Shown here: positions 18,201 to 25,200 of the stretch, piece by piece
Numbering within the stretch: the stretch's first letter is position 1
Layout: every line of letters starts with the position of its first letter
Assembly: GCA_022703485.1 (NCBI GenBank)
Contig: JAKLDO010000012.1
Location: 1-48,099, forward strand
Direction: 5' to 3'
DNA length: 48,099 bases
DNA from: a bacterium
GTDB taxonomy: Bacteria; UBP6; UBA1177
Position numbers and translations under genes: made by a program
Notes under the pieces: model-generated
The model's database searches: none
What the model was told of the DNA's origin: nothing
The model's input: only the letters and a program-made list of their open reading frames with translations

Positions 18201-19008
18201 CCATGCAATAGTATATGTGCCGGCACAGAACGGCATAGAAAAAGGATTTTTCATGGACCCGACAGTCGACCTTCTTGAAATAGGCAGTCTGAGACAGGAT
18301 GATCAGGGGTCCACAGCACTCAAATTAGATCCTGAAACCGGAAAATATGAATTCATGGACATCCCTTACCAGACACCTGAATACAATTACCAGAAACATG
18401 ACCGGACATATCAGATCTCTGATAATGGAAAACTTACTGTAACTGACTCACTGGTAATGAAAGGCGGCATATCATCCTCTTTCAGACAGGTATTAAGAAC
18501 AAAAGACTCCGGGAACAAGATGTTCCAGCGCATAGCAAACACCCTTTTCAACGGTGGAGTGCTTGAGAAATATGATCATTCCGACATTGAGGACATTTCT
18601 AAACCGTTCACCATAAATTATTCAGCTGATGTGACCAATCTGGTTTCACAGACAGAGAACAAGACGGTCATATCGCCGCCCGAACAGATAGTGGGACCTT
18701 CTGTAATATCAATGGAAAAAAGGCTTCTGCCTCTATGGACTGGGATCCCCAGTTATTACGAGATAAAGGCAAAATACAAAATACCTTCAGGAACTAAAGT
18801 GGATTCGGCCCCCACATCATTTGAAATAGCCGGTGACTGCATGACAATATCCCGGAAAGTAACTGTTTCATCTGAGGAAGTTGAAATTATTTCCTCATTT
18901 ACAAACAGTTGTGTAGAAATACCGGTAGACAAATACCCTGAATTCCGTAAAAACATAATGGAAGTCATAAAAAAACAGAACGAATACCTTGTTTTCATAA
19001 AAAAATAG
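15217..19008 (+). CDS. TPR / DUF3857 / transglutaminase-like lipoprotein
   Basis: 1263-residue envelope protein with a lipoprotein signal (LLAFSSCASS). Residues about 185-330 look like a PA14-type beta domain (WMVIGPFDND, LHFSSDDSLKVWVNG). Residues about 390-660 are TPR helices (ALSLNPASTEAHRSLASLYQ, ALKLSPGWTYVHEELF). A DUF3857 region (about 690-880) is followed by a transglutaminase-like papain-fold core with GYGDCKDKAVL (C954), FNHAIVYV (H996) and FMDPT (D1014), so the catalytic triad is complete. Such proteins are thought to cross-link or cleave amide bonds in the envelope; the substrate is unknown. It sits 19 bases after the MORN gene and 7 before the barrel gene, suggesting one operon. 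Confidence 0.85.
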   Translation: MKKFIAFIALCSLLAFSSCASSQPTSAGTTKKSERKYDLVLKTASTGEEVRQISSEAFGPDPDIKTLKTKVETALSKYSGNAELHEIAALIAVLESDNDSVFYHLLKASFDLAGKDSALYISLLSSMQLTPDERTILIRALNIITTSHKDQSVVQTARDMLSGLYLVEDDPEKARFEADSNRYIRKWMVIGPFDNDSGKGFYEEYPPEKESDFSKKYKGKVVNVGWRKIYSREKTGNIPLSSLLSPGSDSLAYLATTVFSPADKEVYLHFSSDDSLKVWVNGTNIFSDENIEYHGNDNVVIKTRLFKGDNSILLKSCQKSGPWSVSARITDVSGNVSTDLVFKYDKAKDVNSAAPEYSIIMPFEKEPAENSDLRENIIKFLTLKDKGYEKYSKNYIQKAFNTSPSNMFAMFFMADSLEAAGEEGKYIDLLNKAVEKYPELAAFHILRGKFFSRKDQKDNAEEDLKKALSLNPASTEAHRSLASLYQSKGWNEDARRVIQNGLKNNPGNIQLILNMASILNRLGYREESEQYYRKALKLSPGWTYVHEELFNTAKLKSDYRSALYFSEKSLRLHPYMLKGYFQLFDIYRSQKDFAGARIQLNKLKKISPDNASVYIKSGDLFYESGDNAMALKEWEKAHELDPRNSYVSERISFVKVEEKDFAESLVPDEKAILEMIKSSQAIVPHDGAETLLVYDHAICRINSDGSSKWFVTEVNKALNDSGRDSMINSFLPYDGRKKILKAYSISSDMKKSEASSVSTYEIRFRQLNKGDYTVVQYIHYKPAPVFLENYFVESWFVQSPMRHVFYSEWNLLYPKDKKINIDVVGSRIEQKIEQTGDFISHKFIANNIEPLNYEPNSPPLQDFLETVTVSTSDNWDQYVNWEKALLKDAFATGKEVKERSAQLVKDAKDPLEKINRIFSFVAQEIRYQQEYENTIAGVKPHTAAQTLERGYGDCKDKAVLFIQLAKEASLKVDYVILRTKDAGRFQKKIPNQQFNHAIVYVPAQNGIEKGFFMDPTVDLLEIGSLRQDDQGSTALKLDPETGKYEFMDIPYQTPEYNYQKHDRTYQISDNGKLTVTDSLVMKGGISSSFRQVLRTKDSGNKMFQRIANTLFNGGVLEKYDHSDIEDISKPFTINYSADVTNLVSQTENKTVISPPEQIVGPSVISMEKRLLPLWTGIPSYYEIKAKYKIPSGTKVDSAPTSFEIAGDCMTISRKVTVSSEEVEIISSFTNSCVEIPVDKYPEFRKNIMEVIKKQNEYLVFIKK

Positions 19009-19015
19009 GTGCCTT

Positions 19016-20092
19016 ATGAAAAAGATCTTTTCCTTTGCGGTCCTGTGTCTTCTTGTATTCACTCTCAATGGTGAGGAAAAGAAGAAAAAAAATGACATCG
19101 GATGGGTGCTTTTTCCGGTAGTTTTCTATTCATCGGATACCAGTGTGGGTTTCGGCGGAAGTGCGGTCCTGTTCAAAGATATTTACAAAGATGAATACAT
19201 CAATAAATCTCAATCCTTTGCAATCGTTGCTTTTTATACCCTCAGGAACCAGCTTCTAAATGCAAATGTCGGCAACATATACTGGGATAATGCGAACTGG
19301 CACTGGGGAAGCAAGCTTGTTTTCTCAAAATACCCCACAGATTTCTATGGGATCGGCAACCACACAAGTTTTAGAAAAGGTGAAGTTTTTGAACCCTTTA
19401 CATTTGAATTTGAGAACTATATCGACTACCGTCTCTGGAGGTCGCTTTACGGAGGTGTCCTTCTCACACAGGGATATTACAAACTCCTGGATCTCAGAGA
19501 GAACGGGCTTGCCGAGGATTATTTCAGCAATAAAAAGGAAGAAGGTTTCATTTCAGGGTTCGGACTCAAACTTAACTATGACAGCAAGAACGATTCTTTC
19601 TTTCCTACAAAAGGTATCGAAGGAGAAATATCCTATCAGTATTTTCCATGGTGGTTCGGAAGCAGTTATGATTTCACGAAGCTCCAGTTCGACATAAGAG
19701 GTTATATTCCTTCATTTTTCAATACCGTCGTTGCACTTCAGGCAGTATTTGACGCAGTTAGGGGCAACGCTCCGCTCTCTTTTCTTCCTTCTCTGGGCAG
19801 CAAGGACCTTTTACGGGGTTATGCCGGCGGCAGGTTCAGAGATAACATATATATCGCCAGCCAGATAGAACTGAGGATACCTATCTGGTGGAGACTCGGA
19901 GCCGTACTATTCTTCGGTATAGGAAAAGTTCAGCACGAAATGATGGAGTTTTTCTTTAAAGACATGAAATACGCAGGCGGATTCGGTGTCCGTTTTCAAC
20001 TGGCGAAAGATAAAAAGATAAATTTCAGGTTTGATATGGGTTTTACACCCGAAGGATATAATTTCTATTTTAATGTTCTAGAAGCTTTCTAA
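19016..20092 (+). CDS. BamA/Omp85-type outer-membrane beta-barrel (surface antigen family)
   Basis: 358-residue exported protein (MKKIFSFAVLCLLVFTLNG, then EEKKKK). The rest is a series of amphipathic strands ending in the aromatic-rich FYFNVLEAF. Features shared with the bacterial surface-antigen (D15/Omp85 barrel) family include DSKNDSFFPTKGIEGEISYQ, the FLPSLGSKDLLRGYAGGRFRD segment with the RGY-type L6 loop motif, and IYIASQIELRIPI. No POTRA domains are present, so it is a stand-alone barrel rather than BamA itself. It is probably the outer-membrane partner of the two lipoproteins upstream. Its role as pore, anchor or secretion channel is not determined. Confidence 0.8.
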   Translation: MKKIFSFAVLCLLVFTLNGEEKKKKNDIGWVLFPVVFYSSDTSVGFGGSAVLFKDIYKDEYINKSQSFAIVAFYTLRNQLLNANVGNIYWDNANWHWGSKLVFSKYPTDFYGIGNHTSFRKGEVFEPFTFEFENYIDYRLWRSLYGGVLLTQGYYKLLDLRENGLAEDYFSNKKEEGFISGFGLKLNYDSKNDSFFPTKGIEGEISYQYFPWWFGSSYDFTKLQFDIRGYIPSFFNTVVALQAVFDAVRGNAPLSFLPSLGSKDLLRGYAGGRFRDNIYIASQIELRIPIWWRLGAVLFFGIGKVQHEMMEFFFKDMKYAGGFGVRFQLAKDKKINFRFDMGFTPEGYNFYFNVLEAF

Positions 20093-20097
20093 TCAGA

Positions 20098-20274
20098 TTA
20101 TTTGTCAAAAGGATCTGGCGGTGGCGGTGGCGGTGGATCAGGATCAATAGGAGGAGAAGGTGGTGGTTCCTGAAAGTTCAAACCGCTTTCACTGTCATAA
20201 ACAGACCCCGCTGTCACTTGGACAGGCAAAACAAATAAAGCAAAGAAAGCAGAAATAAAAACAGCTTTTTTCAT
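20098..20274 (-). CDS. Small secreted proline-rich protein
   Basis: 58-residue product with a good signal peptide (MKKAVFISAFFALFVLPVQVTAG). The mature part has only about 36 residues; its second half is almost all Pro and Asp (EPPPSPPIDPDPPPPPPPDPF). ATG at 20274 is preceded by GGAG at seven bases. Not recognised as any family. It lies tail to tail with the barrel gene, 5 bases apart. The proline run resembles a rigid spacer, but there is no domain to display. Low complexity means a spurious call is possible, though the signal peptide and ribosome binding site argue against that. Confidence 0.55.
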   Translation of the reverse strand: MKKAVFISAFFALFVLPVQVTAGSVYDSESGLNFQEPPPSPPIDPDPPPPPPPDPFDK

Positions 20275-20359
20275 ATGAGAACTCCAAACAGTCCACCTAT
20301 AATGGTACAACTTTTTATAATTAAGTCAACAAACATGTGCAAAAAAAATAATGAGGCCC

Positions 20360-20387
20360 TTGACTCTGAAAAAATGATGCATATAAA
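20360..20387 (+). promoter_or_regulatory. Promoter of the hsp20 gene
   Basis: TTGACT (20360-20365), a 16-base spacer, TATAAA (20382-20387). Both hexamers are 5/6 consensus. It looks sigma-70-like; no CIRCE element or heat-shock sigma motif is visible. The leader to the ATG is about 70 bases. Confidence 0.65.
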
Positions 20388-20403
20388 AAAATCCGTTAGA
20401 CAG

Positions 20404-20421
20404 AACGCCGCATAAGGCGTT
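20404..20421 (+). promoter_or_regulatory. Leader hairpin of hsp20 mRNA
   Basis: Perfect 6-bp inverted repeat AACGCC (20404-20409) / GGCGTT (20416-20421) with a six-base loop, near the predicted 5' end of the hsp20 transcript and about 40 bases before the ribosome binding site. No U-run follows, so it is not a terminator. It may stabilise the message or sense temperature; function is unknown. Confidence 0.4.
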
Positions 20422-20463
20422 GTAACTATTGATTAATTTGTTGTATTTGTGTGGAGGTGTATT

Positions 20464-20904
20464 ATGAAGATCGTTCGTTACAGAGATCCCAAAAACTATG
20501 TTCCGGGATCGTTTAACAACTGGATAGATGACCTTTTCAGCGAATTCTTCAACAACACTTTTGAAAGGACTCCTTCAAACGGGATCTACCCGAAGGTTGA
20601 CATCGAGGAAAACGACAGTTCCTATGTGTTCAAAGCCGAGCTTCCTGGTGTCAAAAAAGAGGATGTGTCAATCGAGATCGATAACAGGGTCCTTACAATA
20701 AGCGGAGAAAAGAAAGAGGTCATCGAAGAAAAAGGTAAAAATGTGTTCAGAAAAGAATCCTACACAGGATCTTTCTCAAGGTCGTTCACTCTTCCGGACA
20801 ATGTGTCACAGGATGATGCCGATGCCAAATATGAGAACGGTATTCTGGTGCTTTCCATACCCAAGAGCAGTGACAAGTCCAGAAAGAAGATCGACATCAA
20901 GTGA
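20464..20904 (+). CDS. Hsp20/alpha-crystallin small heat-shock protein
   Basis: 146-residue ATP-independent holdase chaperone. The alpha-crystallin domain runs from about residue 40 to 135: YPKVDIEENDSSYVFKAELPGVKKEDVSIEI, then FSRSFTLPDNV and the conserved YENGILVLSIPK (A-x-x-x-n-G-v-L type motif). The C-terminal tail (KSRKKIDIK) ends in a short IxI-like segment. GGAGGTGTATT precedes ATG at 20464; the in-frame GTG upstream overlaps that site. It has its own promoter and terminator, so it is monocistronic. It does not belong functionally with the surface-protein genes on either side. Confidence 0.95.
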   Translation: MKIVRYRDPKNYVPGSFNNWIDDLFSEFFNNTFERTPSNGIYPKVDIEENDSSYVFKAELPGVKKEDVSIEIDNRVLTISGEKKEVIEEKGKNVFRKESYTGSFSRSFTLPDNVSQDDADAKYENGILVLSIPKSSDKSRKKIDIK

Positions 20905-20929
20905 TCTCATCCTGCATTTCATTATGCAA

Positions 20930-20958
20930 AGAGCTCCCTTCCGGGGGCTCTTTTTTTT
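20930..20958 (+). terminator. Rho-independent terminator after hsp20
   Basis: AGAGCTCCC (20930-20938), TTCC loop, GGGGGCTCT (20943-20951): a 9-bp stem with one U-G pair, followed by a run of eight T residues. It lies 25 bases after the hsp20 stop. Confidence 0.93.
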
Positions 20959-20966
20959 CTATGTAA

Positions 20967-21497
20967 ATACAGACCATTAGCAATGTATTTTTCATTTTAA
21001 GGAACATTCCGGCTGAAGTCACAGTACTTGAAGACGGCATTACTGCACAGATGGTCCCGTTGTCAGAACTTATTGAAGGAAAGGAATATGCTGTGGAGAT
21101 AGAAAGAAGTATCACCGACACCAACGGTCTTCCATTGAAAACGGACGGTACTGACGCTCCCTATGTCTTTTCATTCACAGTTGTTTCAACAATACCTTCG
21201 ATCACTGGAACGAACCCAGCGGATTCAGAAGTTGTATCTGCTGAAACACTTGAAAAAATAACAGTCACTTTCTCTGAGGATATGGACCCTGCAACAATAA
21301 ATGAATCCACATTCTTTGTTGAAGATGTTTTCGGCACTGTTGAATATGATGCCGGCACTAAGACAGCATCCCTTTCTCCGGAGACTAAACTGATGAGTTC
21401 GACATCATACACTCTCATGCTTACAAACGGTATAAAGGACCTTGCAGGAATATCGATTCAGAACACATCGGTCAACTTCTCAACTGCGGAGGAATAG
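20967..21497 (+). CDS. SbsA/Big_5 Ig-like domain protein, 5'-truncated remnant
   Basis: The open frame runs from just after a TAA at 20964 to 21499 (stop included in the last codons near 21495). It encodes Ig-like beta-sandwich sequence (VFSFTVVSTIPSIT, then PADSEVVSAETLEKITVTFSEDMDPATI, STSYTLMLTNGIKDLAG). These are Big_5-type repeats like those of the giant protein downstream. The coding signal begins before the first ATG (21051): NIPAEVTVLEDGITAQ is already in-domain, with no start codon, ribosome binding site or signal peptide upstream. It therefore looks like the last ~1.7 domains of a once longer surface protein, cut off at the hsp20 unit. Translation from 21051 would give 148 residues with no export signal. 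Two bases separate it from the barrel gene. Confidence 0.72.
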   Translation: MQTISNVFFILRNIPAEVTVLEDGITAQMVPLSELIEGKEYAVEIERSITDTNGLPLKTDGTDAPYVFSFTVVSTIPSITGTNPADSEVVSAETLEKITVTFSEDMDPATINESTFFVEDVFGTVEYDAGTKTASLSPETKLMSSTSYTLMLTNGIKDLAGISIQNTSVNFSTAEE

Positions 21498-21499
21498 CA

Positions 21500-22285
21500 A
21501 TGAAACACTATACCCCGGTAATTCTGGCAATACTGCTTGCACACTTTTTCATATACGCTGAGGAAGAACAGAAAACGGAAGAACCAAAACCGTTAAGCGA
21601 GCAGTATGAAAAATTCATGCTGAAACCTCTTCCCAAAGATGACTCAGCTGAAAAACAAAAAACTGAGCAGCCTGAGGCCCAAGTGGAAAAACCTGCTGAA
21701 ACAGCAGCACCTGAGCCGGAAAAGACCGCAGTGCCTGAAAAAAAGAAAAAGAACTATGTTGCCATTGCTGTAATGGGAAATGTCACAGTTCCTACAGGAG
21801 AAGCTGACGCCACATGGGCCGTGCATGGAAAACTTCATTATATTTTCCCTTTCTGGAACCCCCATCTTTCTTTTGGAGCCGAAGCAGGTTACTACACGCT
21901 CAAAGGAAAAGGTTCCAATATCGATCCGCAGGCAGGACTTTATGATTATTCATGGAAGATAGACACCGTGCCGCTTTTCATAGGTCTGGCGCTTGATTAT
22001 CCGATGCTTTCACCAATACTGTTTTTTACAGCTGAAGCCGGCTTTGCAATGGTCTTTGCATGGTCAGAAGGCTCCTCTTTCGGAGGCAATTCCAGCGCTG
22101 AAGATATCGCATATGGCTGGTATGCAGGTGTCGGCGCCGATGCAAGGTTCGGTGTGTTCGGCGGAATAACTTTTGAAGCCAGATACACCGGAATGCTGCT
22201 TGATTTTGAATATCCGGCTTTCAATGAAAAACCTGGAGATCTGGGCGGGATAAGTTTTCTTCTCGGTTATAAAATTATCTTTTAA
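21500..22285 (+). CDS. Outer-membrane beta-barrel protein with Pro/Glu/Lys-rich linker
   Basis: 261 residues: signal peptide (YTPVILAILLAHFFIYA), a charged low-complexity linker of about 65 residues (EEQKTEEPKP..., PEAQVEKPAETAAPEPEK), then amphipathic beta strands typical of a small 8-strand barrel (LSFGAEAGYYTLKG, GVGADARFGVFGGITFEARYTGM, ISFLLGYKIIF). The final residue is Phe, as favoured by the Bam complex. The linker could cross or bind peptidoglycan; a protein of similar plan is encoded at 39996-41285. It lies between two Big_5 genes with almost no gaps, so it probably works with the giant lipoprotein. Confidence 0.72.
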   Translation: MKHYTPVILAILLAHFFIYAEEEQKTEEPKPLSEQYEKFMLKPLPKDDSAEKQKTEQPEAQVEKPAETAAPEPEKTAVPEKKKKNYVAIAVMGNVTVPTGEADATWAVHGKLHYIFPFWNPHLSFGAEAGYYTLKGKGSNIDPQAGLYDYSWKIDTVPLFIGLALDYPMLSPILFFTAEAGFAMVFAWSEGSSFGGNSSAEDIAYGWYAGVGADARFGVFGGITFEARYTGMLLDFEYPAFNEKPGDLGGISFLLGYKIIF

Positions 22286-22299
22286 TAATGGGGGCGGAT

Positions 22300-25200
22300 A
22301 TGTTTAACATTCAGAAACCTTTTTCTTTTTTAATGCTGACCCTGCTTGCTTCCCTTTTCTTCACATTCACGGGATGCGACAAACGGGAATTCGTTGTCAG
22401 TGTCGACAAGCCATTAAGAGTACTGAGCATTTCACCTTCGGATGGAAGCGCAGGCGTCATACTCGAGACAGATATCAAAGTGGTTTTTTCAGAAGACATT
22501 CTCGAAAGCACTCTGAATGCGGCATCTTTCGCTGTCTCAAATGTTTCAGATAAGGAAAACCCGGTATCAGTGAAAGGCGCTATAACTTATGACAGTAAAA
22601 CCTACACCGCTGCTTTCAAACCTGATGAACCTCTAAAATTCTCTTCAGCATATGAAGTTCTGCTCAAAACTACAATTGAAAAAAAGGATACTTCCAACTC
22701 CATAGGCGGAAATCTGGCCATTGAAACGAAGTCTGTTTTCAAAACGGTCGATCCTGACAACCTTGCTGTGCTTTATACAGAGCCCGGAGCCGGTGCATGG
22801 GATGTTCCGGTAAGAAAAGAGATAAAGATAGTATTCTCTCATCCCGTAAAAGAGGATACCGTTGTTGCAGGTACTTCACTTCTGGTAGAGGACATCACCG
22901 ACCCTGAAAATATTATAGACATAGCCCCTGCCTCAGAGAACGGACTTGTCTTCAGCGAAGATAAAAAAACAATTACTTTCAATCCTGCAAATATTTACGG
23001 ATATTCAAGACTTATAAGAATTACTCTGACAACGGCCATTGCAACGTCAGACGCAACAGCAGTATCAGGCTTCCTGAAAGAAAATGTCATAGTTCCTTTC
23101 GGAACGGTCAATCCGCCCGATCTTGGAATCGAAAGTGTTATCAGCGGCAGCGGTACAGCTCCTATGAAACACGATGTGTCCGGGGAACCTGATACCATTG
23201 TAATAACATTTACTGAAGGAATTAAGCGCGACAGCGCAGCTTTGAACAGCAATATCGTTGTTGAAGATGTGACAGGCCTTGAAGATCCGGAAACTGCAAC
23301 AGCCAACGGAACTATCGCCGGAGAGCTTTCATGGAACGCAACTGACGCTCCTGATCCTGAAACAGTCATCGGTGCAGATAACATTGTCACTTTCACTCCG
23401 GCATCAAAACTTCTCTACGGAACAAAAGTACGCGTAACTGTAAAAGGCGAACCGGCACCCTCAATGAACGGAACGCTCAGCGACCGTGCAACCGGAAAAG
23501 GTGGACAGCTTACTGAAACAAAGATATTCCTTCTTGATGTAGAGACGATCCCCGACCTTTTTGTCACCGGAATGACCCCCGGGAACATAAGCGATCAGGT
23601 TCCAGTTAATACTGCCGTTACAATAAATTTCTCAGAAGGTATAGACTGCGAAACTCTTTCTCTGACAGGGGGATCTGCATCAGTCAATTTTGCGTTCGAT
23701 TCCACTGATCCTGAAGAACCTGATACCGTTATTGCGGCCTCGATAACACCGGTCTGCAAAGACGGCGATACATCAATTACTATAATTCCTGCCTCGGATA
23801 TAAAGTACAGCAGGGATGTAAAAGTGGTGATCAGCAGTGACGCAGCTTCCTTGAGGGCAAGGAACATCAATGAAAAACTCGACCCTCTTCAGGGACATCT
23901 GCGCAACGGTTATTCCGCACTGTATTCAACAATAGACCCGCCGGCTCTCGGTGTGATCAATGTCGGAACAGAAAGCGGGAACTTCCTGATGCCGGTAGAT
24001 GACAAAATAATTGTCGGATTCTCGGAAGGTGTCGATCAGACAACCGTAGTTACCGGAACAAGCATAATTGTGGAAGATGTTACAGGTCTTCCGGACCCGC
24101 TTAACGACACCGCAAACGGGACCATTTCAGGATCCGTTACTTTCAATGCGGCGGATGAACCTGAAACGGTATATCTCATCGGAAGCGACAACACACTGAC
24201 ATTCACTCCTGAGAAGAACTTCCCGTACGGAACAAAGATAAGGGTTACAATACCCGGATCTGAATCACCTGTAAGCGGAATCATAATGAGCGACCGTGCA
24301 ACAGCAAGAGGCGGTCAGATGACACAGGACGTGGTGTTCCTTCTTCAGGTTGTAAGACTTGAAGAACTCAGAGTGATAAATACCATTCCCGCACACGACA
24401 ACAGGAATGTAAGCCATGCCGCTAACCAGATCAAGGTCACTTTCTCGGCTGCACCGGACTGCGGAACGATAAATGATACCAACATCATCGTAAAATATGA
24501 TAACGGCCTATTTACAGTAGACCCTGTTGACGGTGCTGCAGGAACAATTATCAACGGATCATGGGAATGCAATGTCTCAGATCCTGTCGTAACTTTCACT
24601 GCATCAAATGAATTCGGTTACGGAAGAGATTTTGCCGTAATGCTTTCATCTGATATCAGGGATGCAAGAGCTGCAGATGTAAGCATATACGATCCTACAC
24701 AGGGATATCTTGTGCCGGAATTCAATTTCGGATTCGGAACTGAACATCTTCCGAAGGTCCAGATCATATCGAATAATGCGGCTGGATCAATTTCATTCCA
24801 GAGAGACCTTCCCATCGAGCTGATATTCGATCCTGAGATAGACTGTACCACAATTACAGGGGAAACTGTATACGTGTACAGAGCTGACAGTGTCGATCCT
24901 GTTAATGAAAAACTGGCGGCGACGCTTACATGCTCAGATCCCGTACACAACACTGTCACAATAACAGCGTTAGACGATACCGAAGACACTTCATGTGACG
25001 GCACGGCACTGTGCTATGACACGCCATATGTTCTTGTTGTTAAAGGAGGATATACCGGAGTATGCGTTGAAGAGAAGCTTCCCGGAGATGTCAGCGATGA
25101 CGGATGTATAGAATCCCCTGAAAAGACCTTTAATTTCAGAACAGAGATCAGCCCTGCGCTTTCTGTCACCATAATTCCTCCTCATGATACAACCGCAGTA

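Noticed and set aside
20124-20165. GGTGGCGGT-type direct repeats as a mobile or CRISPR repeat
   Set aside because: They are the proline codons of the small secreted protein read on the other strand.
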